Part shown: positions 48,692-58,369 of the stretch, one piece after another
Layout: every line of letters begins with the position of its first letter
Numbering within the stretch: position 1 is the first letter of the stretch
DNA from: Volucribacter amazonae
GTDB lineage: Bacteria > Pseudomonadota > Gammaproteobacteria > Enterobacterales > Pasteurellaceae
Direction of reading: 5' to 3'
NCBI RefSeq assembly: GCF_029783845.1
Contig: NZ_LWID01000001.1
Span: 930,001 to 994,000 of the forward strand
DNA length: 64,000 bases
Notes under the pieces: model-generated
The model's input: only the letters and a program-made list of their open reading frames with translations
Database searches by the model: none
Told to the model about the DNA's origin: nothing
Position numbers and translations under genes: made by a program

Positions 48692-50035
48692 ATGATTACA
48701 ATCAAAAAAGGCTTGGATCTTCCGATTGCAGGAAAACCAGAGCAAGTAATCCATAACGGTAATCGCGTTAATGAAGTTGCTTTGCTTGGCGAAGAATATG
48801 TGGGTATGCGCCCTTCTATGAAGGTGCGTGAAGGTGATGTGGTAAAAAAAGGTCAGGTGCTTTTTGAAGATAAAAAGAATCCTGGTGTTGTATTTACTGC
48901 ACCTGCTAGTGGAACGGTTGTTGCCATTAATCGTGGGGAAAAACGGGTATTACAGTCAGTAGTTATCCGTATTGAAGGCGATGAGCAAATTCGTTTTACC
49001 GCTTATGAGTCAGCTAAACTTGCTTCTTTAGACGCTGAGCAAGTAAAACAAAATTTAGTGGAATCGGGTTTATGGACAACCTTGAGAACACGTCCATTTA
49101 GTAAAATTCCTGCTTTAGATGCAGTACCGTCCTCGTTATTTATTAATGCGATGGATACTAACCCATTATCCGCTGATCCTGTGGTGGTAGTTAATGCGGA
49201 TAAACAGGCATTTGTTGATGGGGTAACTGTATTAAGTCGTTTAATTCGTGGTGATATTCATCTTTGTAAAGCGGCGGGCGTTGAGCTTCCTGTAGTATCT
49301 GCAAATAATGTCAAAATCCATGAATTTGCAGGTGTTCACCCAGCGGGCTTAGTCGGCACTCACATTCATTTTATTGATCCAGTAAGCGTGAATAAAAGCG
49401 TTTGGCATATTAATTATCAAGATGTGATTGCGGCAGGTAAATTGTTTACTACTGGCGAATTGGTCACTGATCGTGTGGTGGCATTATCTGGTCCTCAGGT
49501 TAAAAATCCTCGTTTAGTGCGGACGCAAATTGGGGCAAATTTAACTCAGCTAACGGCAAATGAATTATTAGACGGTGATAATCGAGTAGTATCTGGTTCG
49601 GTATTACATGGTAATACAGCAAAAGGACCACATGATTATTTAGGGCGTTATCATTTACAAGTATCTGCGTTACTTGAAGGCTATGAAAAAGAGTTTTTAG
49701 GTTGGATTACACCGGGTGCGGATAAATATTCCATTACTCGTACAACCGTTGGGCATTTCTTGAAAAATAAATTGTTCAAGTTTACCACAGCAGTGAATGG
49801 TGGCGAGCGTGCTATGGTGCCAATTGGTAATTATGAACGCGTAATGCCATTAGATATTATCCCAACCTTATTATTACGGGATTTAATTTCTGGCGATACA
49901 GACAGTGCGCAAGCATTAGGCTGTTTAGAATTAGATGAAGAAGATTTAGCACTTTGTACTTTTGTTTGCACAGGTAAATATGAGTACGGTCCAATCTTAC
50001 GTCAAGCCTTAGATAAGATTGAGAAGGAAGGTTAA
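48692..50035 (+). CDS. nqrA: Na+-translocating NADH:quinone reductase subunit A
   Basis: NqrA is the cytoplasmic quinone-binding subunit of the sodium pump. It has 447 residues. It opens [20 protein letters not shown] and contains [20 protein letters not shown], which identify it. The gene starts the six-gene nqrABCDEF operon with 1-2 bp gaps or overlaps throughout, except a 13-bp gap before nqrF. Confidence 0.98.
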   Translation: MITIKKGLDLPIAGKPEQVIHNGNRVNEVALLGEEYVGMRPSMKVREGDVVKKGQVLFEDKKNPGVVFTAPASGTVVAINRGEKRVLQSVVIRIEGDEQIRFTAYESAKLASLDAEQVKQNLVESGLWTTLRTRPFSKIPALDAVPSSLFINAMDTNPLSADPVVVVNADKQAFVDGVTVLSRLIRGDIHLCKAAGVELPVVSANNVKIHEFAGVHPAGLVGTHIHFIDPVSVNKSVWHINYQDVIAAGKLFTTGELVTDRVVALSGPQVKNPRLVRTQIGANLTQLTANELLDGDNRVVSGSVLHGNTAKGPHDYLGRYHLQVSALLEGYEKEFLGWITPGADKYSITRTTVGHFLKNKLFKFTTAVNGGERAMVPIGNYERVMPLDIIPTLLLRDLISGDTDSAQALGCLELDEEDLALCTFVCTGKYEYGPILRQALDKIEKEG

Positions 50036-50037
50036 CA

Positions 50038-51270
50038 ATGGGTTTAAAAAATCTTTTTGAGAAACTAGAGCCTCATTTTCATAAGGGCGGTAAATATGAA
50101 AAGTGGTATGCCTTATTTGAGGCGGCTTATACCATTTTCTATACGCCCGGCACAGTAACTAAAAAATATACACATATTCGTGATGCTCTTGATTCCAAAC
50201 GAATGATGATCTTAGTTTGGTTAGCGTTATTTCCAGCGATGTTTTATGGTATGTATAACGCTGGAGCACAAGCGATTTTAGCGGCAAATCATCTTGGTAC
50301 ATTATCTGAAATGATTGCTAATAACTGGCATTATGGTTTAGCGGATAGCTTGGGGATTACCTTGACGAATGAGGCTGGTTGGCTAAGTAAAATGGCATTT
50401 GGTGCAATTTTCTTTTTACCAATTTATCTCGTAGCCTTTTTAGTGGGTGGTTTCTGGGAAGTACTCTTTGCCATGGTACGTAAACACGAAATCAACGAGG
50501 GATTCTTTGTTACCTCTATTCTTTTTGCTTTAATTGTTCCGCCAACCCTACCTTTATGGCAAGCAGCCTTAGGTATCAGTTTCGGTGTGGTTGTAGCAAA
50601 AGAAGTGTTTGGTGGTGTAGGTAAAAACTTTATGAACCCTGCTTTGGCAGGTCGTGCATTTTTATTCTTTGCTTATCCTGCTCAAATCTCGGGCGATTTA
50701 GTGTGGACTGCCGCTGATGGCTTTTCTGGTGCAACTGCTCTATCACAATGGTCGCAAGCAGGACAAGCAGGTTTAACCAATACGGTTACAGGTCAACCTC
50801 TAACTTGGATGGACGCTTTTATTGGTAATATGCCAGGTTCTATTGGTGAAGTTTCTACCTTAGCTTTGATTATTGGTGGGGCAATGATCGTATTCTTCCG
50901 TATTGCTTCTTGGCGAATTATCGCAGGGGTAATGATTGGAATGATTTTAACTTCAAGTTTATTTAACCTGATTGGTTCAAACACCAACCCTATGTTTGCT
51001 ATGCCTTGGTATTGGCATTTAGTGTTAGGGGGCTTTGCCATTGGTATGCTATTTATGGCTACCGACCCAGTATCAGCCTCTTTTACCAATAAAGGGAAAT
51101 GGTGGTATGGTGGTTTGATTGGTGCAATGGCGGTATTAATTCGTACAGTGAATCCCGCCTATCCAGAAGGAATGATGTTAGCAATTCTCTTTGCCAACTT
51201 GTTCGCACCAATTTTTGACTACCTTGTTGTTCAAGCAAATATTAAACGTCGGAGAGCACGCAATGGCTAA
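50038..51270 (+). CDS. nqrB: Na+-translocating NADH:quinone reductase subunit B
   Basis: This membrane subunit carries a covalent FMN and riboflavin. It has 410 residues with about ten helices. The flavin-attachment motif is [13 protein letters not shown] with T233 as the likely FMN-bearing residue (T236 in the Vibrio enzyme). [20 protein letters not shown] is also characteristic. It overlaps nqrC by 8 bp. Confidence 0.98.
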   Translation: MGLKNLFEKLEPHFHKGGKYEKWYALFEAAYTIFYTPGTVTKKYTHIRDALDSKRMMILVWLALFPAMFYGMYNAGAQAILAANHLGTLSEMIANNWHYGLADSLGITLTNEAGWLSKMAFGAIFFLPIYLVAFLVGGFWEVLFAMVRKHEINEGFFVTSILFALIVPPTLPLWQAALGISFGVVVAKEVFGGVGKNFMNPALAGRAFLFFAYPAQISGDLVWTAADGFSGATALSQWSQAGQAGLTNTVTGQPLTWMDAFIGNMPGSIGEVSTLALIIGGAMIVFFRIASWRIIAGVMIGMILTSSLFNLIGSNTNPMFAMPWYWHLVLGGFAIGMLFMATDPVSASFTNKGKWWYGGLIGAMAVLIRTVNPAYPEGMMLAILFANLFAPIFDYLVVQANIKRRRARNG

Positions 51271-52051
51271 ATTTAATAAAGATAGCGTAGGCGGTACAGT
51301 ACTTGTTGTGCTACTACTTAGTTTAGTTTGTTCTATTATTGTTACAGGTTCAGCAGTGTTGCTAAAACCTGCACAAGATGAACAAAAAGCACTTGATGTG
51401 CAACGTAATATTCTTAGCGTGGCAGGTTTAGCCAATGAAAATGATAGTCCAGCTCAAATTACTGAAACATATCGTAAATTCATTGAGCCTCGCTTAGTGG
51501 ATCTTGATACAGGGGATTATGTTCAAGCTAGCGAAGAACAAATTGAGCGTTTTGATCCTAAAGAGGCAATTAAAGACAATGCTCAAAGCCAAGCAATAGC
51601 CCCAGAAAAAGATAAAGCAGGCATTCGTGTACGAGCAAATTTAGCCAAGGTTTATTTGGTTAAAGATGCTGAAGGGAAAGTAACACAAGTGGTTTTACCT
51701 ATGTATGGTCGTGGATTATGGTCTGTTATGTATGGTTTTGTAGCCGTTGAGCCAGATGGTAATACCTTAAAAGGCATTACTTATTATGACCAAGGTGAAA
51801 CCGCAGGTCTTGGTGGCGAAATTGCTAATCCAAGATGGCAAGCACAATTTGTTGGTAAAAAACTTTATGATAATAATGACAATGTGGCATTAAAAATTTA
51901 TAAAGGTACTTCTACAGATGCGGTGCATGGTGTTGATGGATTATCAGGTGCAACTTTAACCACTAATGGTGTACAAGGTTCATTTGATTATTGGTTTAGT
52001 CAAAATGGGTTTGGTCCATTCTTAGCAAAATTTAAAGCAGGAGCGAACTAA
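51263..52051 (+). CDS. nqrC: Na+-translocating NADH:quinone reductase subunit C
   Basis: This periplasm-facing flavoprotein has 262 residues from the ATG at 51263 ([20 protein letters not shown]), which follows CGGAGAG; upstream in-frame sequence is nqrB in another frame. One N-terminal membrane helix precedes an FMN-binding domain, with the attachment motif [12 protein letters not shown] and T231 as the FMN-linked Thr. ApbE is needed for this flavinylation; it is not in the window. Confidence 0.97.
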   Translation: MAKFNKDSVGGTVLVVLLLSLVCSIIVTGSAVLLKPAQDEQKALDVQRNILSVAGLANENDSPAQITETYRKFIEPRLVDLDTGDYVQASEEQIERFDPKEAIKDNAQSQAIAPEKDKAGIRVRANLAKVYLVKDAEGKVTQVVLPMYGRGLWSVMYGFVAVEPDGNTLKGITYYDQGETAGLGGEIANPRWQAQFVGKKLYDNNDNVALKIYKGTSTDAVHGVDGLSGATLTTNGVQGSFDYWFSQNGFGPFLAKFKAGAN

Positions 52052-52052
52052 A

Positions 52053-52682
52053 ATGGCAGAGAAAAAAGATAATTTAAAACATCTTTTATTTTCACCTGTG
52101 GTGAAAAATAACCCTATTGCGTTGCAAATCCTTGGGGTATGTTCTGCATTAGCAGTAACAACAAAACTTGAAACAGCGATTGTAATGGCACTTGCTGTAA
52201 GTTTAGTAACAGGTTTATCCAGTTTCTTTATTGCATTAGTACGAAATTACATACCAAATAGTATTCGTATGATTGTGCAACTTGCTATTATTGCTTCCTT
52301 AGTAATTGTGGTTGACCAAATTTTACGTGCTTATGCTTATGGTTTGTCCAAACAACTTTCGGTTTTCGTGGGATTGATTATTACTAACTGTATCGTAATG
52401 GGGCGTGCAGAAGCCTATGCGATGAAATCTGGACCAATAGAAAGTTTTGTGGACGGAATTGGTAACGGTTTAGGTTATGGTGTAATCCTTGTTATCGTGG
52501 GGACTTTACGGGAGTTAATAGGTTCTGGTCGTTTATTAGGTTACCCTGTATTACAAACTATCCAAGATGGTGGTTGGTATCAAGCCAATGGTTTATTCCT
52601 ACTTGCACCAAGTGCTTTCTTTATTATTGGTTTCTTAATTTGGGGATTAAGAACTTGGAAACCTGAACAAGTGGAGAAATAA
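52053..52682 (+). CDS. nqrD: Na+-translocating NADH:quinone reductase subunit D
   Basis: This integral membrane subunit has 209 residues with six helices, and together with NqrE it forms the Na+ path and an iron site. [20 protein letters not shown] and [20 protein letters not shown], with the iron-ligand Cys, are conserved. It starts two bases after the nqrC stop. Confidence 0.98.
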   Translation: MAEKKDNLKHLLFSPVVKNNPIALQILGVCSALAVTTKLETAIVMALAVSLVTGLSSFFIALVRNYIPNSIRMIVQLAIIASLVIVVDQILRAYAYGLSKQLSVFVGLIITNCIVMGRAEAYAMKSGPIESFVDGIGNGLGYGVILVIVGTLRELIGSGRLLGYPVLQTIQDGGWYQANGLFLLAPSAFFIIGFLIWGLRTWKPEQVEK

Positions 52683-52683
52683 G

Positions 52684-53280
52684 ATGGAGCATTATATTAG
52701 TCTATTTGTCAAAGCAGTATTCATTGAGAATATGGCACTTTCTTTCTTCCTTGGAATGTGTACTTTCCTTGCGGTATCTAAGAAAATTTCAACTGCCTTT
52801 GGTTTAGGTATTGCCGTTGTTGTGGTACTTGCCATTTCTGTGCCAGCTAACCAATTTGTCTATGAACATATTTTAAAAGACAGTGCTTTAGTGGAAGGGG
52901 TAGATTTAAGTTTCCTTAACTTTATTACCTTTATCGGCATTATCGCAGGTATCGTACAAATTCTTGAAATGATTTTGGATAAGTATTTTCCTGCCTTATA
53001 CAGTGCATTAGGGATTTTCTTACCTTTAATTGCCGTAAACTGTGCGATTTTTGGTGGCGTATCTTTTGCTATTCAACGTGAATATACCTTTAGCGAATCT
53101 ATCGTCTATGGTATTGGTGCAGGTATGGGCTGGATGTTAGCCATTGTGGCATTAGCAGGTATTACCGAAAAACTCAAATATGCGGATATTCCAGCAGGAT
53201 TAAGAGGATTAGGTATTACCTTTATTTCCGCTGGCTTAATGGCTCTTGGCTTTATGTCATTCTCGGGTATTCAATTATAA
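52684..53280 (+). CDS. nqrE: Na+-translocating NADH:quinone reductase subunit E
   Basis: This 198-residue, six-helix subunit pairs with NqrD. It opens [20 protein letters not shown] and contains [20 protein letters not shown] and [15 protein letters not shown], each with a conserved Cys in the half-helix that binds iron. It is separated from nqrD by one base. Confidence 0.98.
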   Translation: MEHYISLFVKAVFIENMALSFFLGMCTFLAVSKKISTAFGLGIAVVVVLAISVPANQFVYEHILKDSALVEGVDLSFLNFITFIGIIAGIVQILEMILDKYFPALYSALGIFLPLIAVNCAIFGGVSFAIQREYTFSESIVYGIGAGMGWMLAIVALAGITEKLKYADIPAGLRGLGITFISAGLMALGFMSFSGIQL

Positions 53281-53293
53281 GGAGTGTAACATA

Positions 53294-54529
53294 ATGAATG
53301 ATATGACAGTTCTTACACTCGGTATTGCGGCTTTTACTGCCATTGTTTTAGTATTAGTGGCAATTATCCTAGTGGCTAAATCCAAATTAGTGGACTCCGG
53401 CGATATCACTATTACTATTAATGATGATCCTGAAAAGGCCATTACGTTACCTGCGGGTGGAAAATTATTAGGTGCATTAGCGAGCAAAGGAATCTTTGTT
53501 TCTTCCGCTTGTGGAGGCGGTGGCTCTTGTGGACAATGTGTGGTAAAAGTAAAAAGCGGTGGCGGTGAAATTCTTCCTACCGAATTAAGCCATATTACTA
53601 AACGTGAAGCGAAAGAGGGTTACCGTTTATCTTGCCAAGTTAATGTCAAATCCAATATGGATATTGAACTACCAGAAGAAATTTTTGGGGTAAAAAAATG
53701 GCAATGTACTGTTATTTCTAATAATAACGAAGCAACCTTTATTAAAGAACTTAAATTGGCAATCCCAGAGGGCGAAGAAGTTCCATTCCGTGCAGGGGGT
53801 TATATTCAGATTGAAGCTGAGCCGCATACTGTCTATTATAAAGACTTTGATATTCCACAAGAATATCACGAAGACTGGGATAAATACGACTTATGGCGTT
53901 ATGTTTCCAAAGTTGATGAACCTATTGTGCGTGCTTACTCAATGGCATCTTATCCTGAAGAAAAAGGCATTATTATGCTTAATGTGCGTATTGCCACGCC
54001 ACCACCAAAAAATCCAGATGCTCCACCGGGACAAATGTCCTCTTATATTTGGTCATTAAAAGAGGGAGATAAAGTCACTATTTCAGGGCCATTTGGTGAG
54101 TTCTTTGCCAAAGATACCGATGCAGAAATGGTATTTATCGGTGGTGGTGCAGGTATGGCTCCAATGCGTTCCCATATCTTTGACCAATTAAAACGTTTAC
54201 ATTCAAAACGTAAGATTTCATTCTGGTATGGTGCACGTTCTAAACGTGAAATGTTCTATGTGGAAGACTTTGACACATTACAAGCAGAAAATGACAACTT
54301 CCAATGGCATGTTGCTCTTTCTGATCCACTACCAGAAGATAATTGGACAGGTTACACAGGCTTTATTCATAATGTGCTATATGAAAACTACTTAAAAGAT
54401 CACGAAGCACCAGAAGATTGTGAATACTATATGTGTGGTCCACCAGTCATGAATGCTGCAGTTATCAAAATGCTAAAAGATCTTGGCGTTGAAGATGAAA
54501 ATATCTTATTAGATGATTTTGGCGGCTAA
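53294..54529 (+). CDS. nqrF: Na+-translocating NADH:quinone reductase subunit F
   Basis: This is the NADH-oxidising subunit. It has 411 residues from the ATG at 53294 ([20 protein letters not shown]), with AAGGAG upstream; an open frame reaching 53246 lies in nqrE and is rejected. One membrane helix is followed by a [2Fe-2S] ferredoxin domain (C73, C79, C82 in [12 protein letters not shown]), then FAD-binding ([11 protein letters not shown]) and NADH-binding ([18 protein letters not shown]) domains. A terminator hairpin follows. Confidence 0.98.
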   Translation: MNDMTVLTLGIAAFTAIVLVLVAIILVAKSKLVDSGDITITINDDPEKAITLPAGGKLLGALASKGIFVSSACGGGGSCGQCVVKVKSGGGEILPTELSHITKREAKEGYRLSCQVNVKSNMDIELPEEIFGVKKWQCTVISNNNEATFIKELKLAIPEGEEVPFRAGGYIQIEAEPHTVYYKDFDIPQEYHEDWDKYDLWRYVSKVDEPIVRAYSMASYPEEKGIIMLNVRIATPPPKNPDAPPGQMSSYIWSLKEGDKVTISGPFGEFFAKDTDAEMVFIGGGAGMAPMRSHIFDQLKRLHSKRKISFWYGARSKREMFYVEDFDTLQAENDNFQWHVALSDPLPEDNWTGYTGFIHNVLYENYLKDHEAPEDCEYYMCGPPVMNAAVIKMLKDLGVEDENILLDDFGG

Positions 54530-54540
54530 CAATTAAATCA

Positions 54541-54567
54541 AACGGAGCTAAATAGCTCCGTTTTTTA
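54541..54567 (+). terminator. Rho-independent terminator after nqrF
   Basis: AACGGAGCTA, short loop, TAGCTCCGTT, then TTTTT. It lies 11 bp after the nqrF stop. Confidence 0.92.
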
Positions 54568-54638
54568 TCTTTGCTCACAACTTAGCGTGTGGTATATATA
54601 TTTACTATATTATTTATAAATCTTAGGAGGATATTTAT

Positions 54639-55418
54639 ATGGCTATCCCAAGTATTCAACCTTCGGCTCAATGGCTTGCTACTTGGCAAGCGAATAAAGT
54701 TAATACTCAGCCACCATTGGATATTCAAAAAATATTTAGTAGCGAAAAAATCGGCGAAAAGAAATTACACCTAATGGAATTAGGAACATTAAATTTTCCA
54801 ACGGGTAAAATTTTAGTATGTGATCCTTTGTGCGAATTAAATGCTGACAATGAGTATCTTGCCCCTTATTTACAAAGCATTCCAGCAGGTCGCCATTCGT
54901 TACAAGTATTGGTGGCAGAATATTCTTTTGATGAGCGTTATGCTTTTTGTCGCCTGAAATGTAGCGAACAGCAAGCGGTAAGATAGCATTTAGCAGTACG
55001 AGGCGATGAAGATTTAACATTAGAAAATAAAAAAGAGCCTTATTTTTTTGGTTTTATGGTAGATGCAGGATTAGCAACATTGGTTGATGTTGTTACTGCC
55101 GAAGCCTATAGCCAATTTGAAAATAAATGGCTAGAACAACATCAAAATAACGAAGATTTTTCTGATATTTATTCCGATTTTTTTGAAGAGCTATTTGAAC
55201 AAAATACTGAACAGCATCCACAGTTTAATCAAGATAGTTGGCTATTTTTTACTATCCCTGATACAGATCTAATTGTTCCAATGGTAAGTTCAGGTTGGGG
55301 AGATGGCTATTATCCCGTTTATTTTGGCTATGATGCGCAAGGAGAAGTTTGTGAAGTCCTGGTTGATTTCTTATTATTTGAGGAAGAAGATGATGTGTGG
55401 ATAGATCATTATCGTTAA
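54639..55418 (+). pseudogene. DUF4241-domain protein interrupted by a single in-frame TAG
   Basis: Two open segments, 54639-54986 and from 54987 onward to 55418, are in the same frame and together give a DUF4241-type protein of about 259 residues. The first half contains LHLMELGTLNFPTGKILVCD and YAFCRLKCSEQQAVR. After the TAG at 54984-54986 the frame continues HLAVRGDEDLT and ends with SSGWGDGYYPVYFGYDAQGE, the strongest family motif. The stop sits where family members usually have an aromatic residue, so a TAT or TAC to TAG change is likely. A strong AGGAGG precedes the ATG. The function of DUF4241 is unknown. Confidence 0.75.
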
Positions 55419-55488
55419 GTAAATCATATTATTGTTTTGCTTTAATTATTGGAAAAAGATATGTGTAGAGGTTTGGTTAATTAAAAAG

Positions 55489-56516
55489 GTGTAATGGAAA
55501 AAATAGTTGCTAATAATAATTTTCTCAAATTATTAGCAACTCATTCTATTTAAAAAATCCTTTATAAACATAATCTTACGCTTTCTTCTTAATCCATTAT
55601 GATTAATTAATTTCCGCTTAAGTTCACTAAATAAACCTTCTAACCGATTTGTTGTTTTTTCAATATTTAATTCCGCATACTTTTCAAAGGTAAATAAATA
55701 TTTTTCATCATATTTAATACTCGCTAATGCCCCTCTTAATCCTTTATGTTTATAAGGAAAATAACCTTTTTCATTGCATTTCTCTGAGCGTTCATTCAAA
55801 TAATCTTGATGTTTTAAATACCAATAATGCAAACGACGAAAAAAAATCATGCTTTTGGCTTTCTTTTAAGGTTTTCATAATAATTTTTAATTCCTTTCCA
55901 GCTTGAGATTGATGTTTTTTTCTTAATTTTATCATCACCATTGCCATAAGATGAAAATGGCACATTTGAACAGGTGTATTAAATACCTCTTTTAATAATC
56001 CGCGACGACCATCGCAGGTAATTGATTGAATAATATAGCCTTTCTCTCTTAATTTATTTAAAGATAGTTGATAATAAATAGCCTTTTCTGTTTTTACAAT
56101 TTGATGATAAATCACTTTTTCTGTCAGGCTATCCATTAACACTAACACACCAAAATCTCGCTTAAAGAAAGTGGTATCCATAATAATATTTAAATGTATT
56201 GATAGAGGAAGTTTTAACGCTGTTTTAGGGGCTTTATCGATATATCTTTGGATTGTTTTAATAGAGTATTGATATTTAATAACAAGCCTTGAGAATAATT
56301 AAACCAAATTTCAGTGAGATTGAATTTATTTTAAAGATAAAGGTTTTATTACAATAATTGTTTATAGCATTGAATATGATTTTGAGTACCATTTTTCTTA
56401 ATATTCAGATCTAGGTAAAAAGGGCAGTTTTTTGTTCACTGTTCAAAAAGCGATCTATAACCTTGCAGTATAAGGCTTCAAACCACTTTTTAGCTACCAT
56501 TTTATCCATTACACCA
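55489..56516 (-). pseudogene. IS256-type (variant zinc-ribbon) element, copy 3, frameshifted
   Basis: The ends GGTGTAATGG (55489) and CCATTACACC (56507-56516) are inverted, bounding about 1,028 bp. The reverse strand carries, in pieces, a degraded zinc-ribbon region (56284-56400), the core with MDTTFFKRDFGVLVLMDSL and SITCDGRRGLLKE, and the C-terminal part ending NRLEGLFSELKRKLINHNG with the catalytic Glu. An A8 tract at 55839-55846 (A7 in copy 2) shifts the frame between the last two pieces, and a deletion removes part of the region before the core. The lesions differ from those in copies 1 and 2, so each copy decayed on its own. Confidence 0.8.
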
Positions 56517-56680
56517 ACATTATTTAAGTAGGCTTTTATTATAGCTAGACTTATAATTAGAAGAACCTCATCCTGTAAAATATAAAATTTGATCCTTGAA
56601 TACTTAAATTAAACTATCTAAGCTCTAGGGATAGATAAAACCAACCGCACTTTAATTCAAAATCATTTTATTGACTATAA

Positions 56681-57235
56681 TTAAACCAACAAACGATCAA
56701 ACACCATATGGATATTGGCTAAGATTTGTTGTGGATCAACTAACTTATCTTGTTCAAGTAAATAACTGATAGAGGCTAATGAAATAGAGGCGAAAATATG
56801 GGCTTGAAAGGTGATATTAGCGTAATCGGGTTGGGGGTGTTTTTGGCTTTCTTCAATGTATTTTTCTTTGATAATTTGATACATATCCTGTTTTAAATGG
56901 ATTTTTGCGGTATTAATTTTCCACAATAATTGAAGTTCTTGTTTAAAATTAAGCAAAATTTGAGGCATATATTCGGCAAATTCGCTGGCGGAAGAGGAAA
57001 AGCGTTTTTCTAATGTTGGCAGAAAAACCTGTTGTTTAAATTCATCAATCACTTGGATCGCTAAGGCATTTTTGTTGAGGTAATGCTTATAAAACGTTGT
57101 GCGATTAATTTCTGCCAGATCAATAATATGTTGCACACTGATTTCTTCAAAACTTTTTTCAGCCAATAGCTGGCGAAAGGCATTCTTAATATTGCGTTGG
57201 GTTTTAATAATTCTAATATCGGTTTTTTTCATCAT
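56681..57235 (-). CDS. TetR-family transcriptional regulator
   Basis: This is a 184-residue repressor. The N-terminal helix-turn-helix spans about residues 12-58: KNAFRQLLAEKSFEEISVQH then IDLAEINRTTFYKHYLNKNA. The C-terminal ligand domain is not recognisable to a specific class. It is divergent from a complete efflux operon across 149 bp with two palindromes, the usual layout of a local TetR repressor controlling an exporter. The inducer is unknown. Confidence 0.9.
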   Translation of the reverse strand: MMKKTDIRIIKTQRNIKNAFRQLLAEKSFEEISVQHIIDLAEINRTTFYKHYLNKNALAIQVIDEFKQQVFLPTLEKRFSSSASEFAEYMPQILLNFKQELQLLWKINTAKIHLKQDMYQIIKEKYIEESQKHPQPDYANITFQAHIFASISLASISYLLEQDKLVDPQQILANIHMVFDRLLV

Positions 57236-57258
57236 TTTTCTGGTTCATTTAACACAAT

Positions 57259-57306
57259 AAACAACATTTTATCTTAATTTGTTGTTTAAGCAATATTTTA
57301 TTGCTT
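57259..57306. promoter_or_regulatory. Two inverted repeats between tetR and the efflux operon (candidate TetR operators)
   Basis: AAACAACA (57259-57266) pairs with TGTTGTTT (57280-57287) across 13 bases. Next to it AAGCAATA (57288-57295), loop TTT, TATTGCTT (57299-57306) forms a second perfect palindrome. Neither is followed by a T run. Both lie where a repressor would block the two divergent promoters. Confidence 0.65.
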
Positions 57307-57384
57307 ATTGGTGGTTGAAGGTAAAAGTGTCATTATTTACACTAATAGCTAATATTAACCTTGATTTTTTAACAGGAACTTCTA

Positions 57385-58359
57385 ATGAAAAAGCGAATTT
57401 TAATTTTGTTACTGGTGTTGATTGGGGCTGGTGCAGCATATTGGTTAATTCATCGTAACGCTGATGAATTACCAACAGGCATTGCGGGTATGAATGGGCG
57501 TTTGACCGTAGAGCGTATTGATGTAGCCAGTCTTTATGCCGGGCGTGTTGAGCAGGTCTATGTTGATGAGGGGGACTATGTGGTTAAAGATCAACCTCTA
57601 GTCCGTTTATCTGATAGCCAAGTGATGGCAAAATTGGCTCAAGCTAATGCGGCAAAACAACAAGCGGAACAAGCGGTTGTGAGTGCCAATGCACAGGTGT
57701 TGGCTAGTCAACAGCAACGTGATATTGCTAAATTAGAATTAGATAATGCTCAACAATTACGCAAAGATAAATTAATTTCCAGTACAGAATTGGAACGTCG
57801 TCAAGCGGCGTATCAATCTGCTCAAGCGGCGTTGGTGGGGGCTGAGGCGATGAAGTCTCAAGCTGAGGCAAGTGTTTTACAAGCACAAGCGCAAATTGAT
57901 GAGGTGGCTGATGTTAATCAGGATTTAGTGATTAAATCCCCATTGGCTGGGCGAGTTGAATATCGTTTAGTGGATATGGGTAATGTGATTGCAGCAGGTG
58001 GTAAGACCGTTAGTATTTTAAATCTTGATGATGTTTATATGAATATTTTCTTGCCTGCTGAGCAGTCTAATCAGGTGCGTATTGGCGATGAAGCGCGCAT
58101 TGTGGTTGATGGTTTGTCGGCGGTTTTCCCTGCGACAGTGGTTTATGTGTCTTCTGATGCACAATTTACCCCAAAATCCGTAGAAACAGAGGAAGAGCGA
58201 ACCAAATTGATGTTTAAGATTAAATTACAAGTGCCGCAAGCTGTTACTCAGCAATACCCTAATTTATTAAAAGGCGGTATGACGGCAATGGGTTATGTGC
58301 GTTATCAATCTCAGGCACAATGGTCAGCAGATTTAGTGGAAAAATTACCAGCTAAATAA
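57385..58359 (+). CDS. HlyD-type membrane fusion protein of an ABC efflux system (YhiI/YbhG-like)
   Basis: This 324-residue periplasmic adaptor is anchored by one N-terminal helix (residues 4-21). A lipoyl half-motif VEQVYVDEGDYVVKDQPLVR, a coiled-coil hairpin of Ala/Gln-rich helices (about 85-180), and the second half KSPLAGRVEYRLVDMGNVIA define the family. It links the inner-membrane ABC unit to the outer-membrane channel encoded downstream. It is the first gene of the operon; the next start is 10 bp beyond its stop. Confidence 0.92.
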   Translation: MKKRILILLLVLIGAGAAYWLIHRNADELPTGIAGMNGRLTVERIDVASLYAGRVEQVYVDEGDYVVKDQPLVRLSDSQVMAKLAQANAAKQQAEQAVVSANAQVLASQQQRDIAKLELDNAQQLRKDKLISSTELERRQAAYQSAQAALVGAEAMKSQAEASVLQAQAQIDEVADVNQDLVIKSPLAGRVEYRLVDMGNVIAAGGKTVSILNLDDVYMNIFLPAEQSNQVRIGDEARIVVDGLSAVFPATVVYVSSDAQFTPKSVETEEERTKLMFKIKLQVPQAVTQQYPNLLKGGMTAMGYVRYQSQAQWSADLVEKLPAK

Positions 58360-58369
58360 AGGATTGTGT

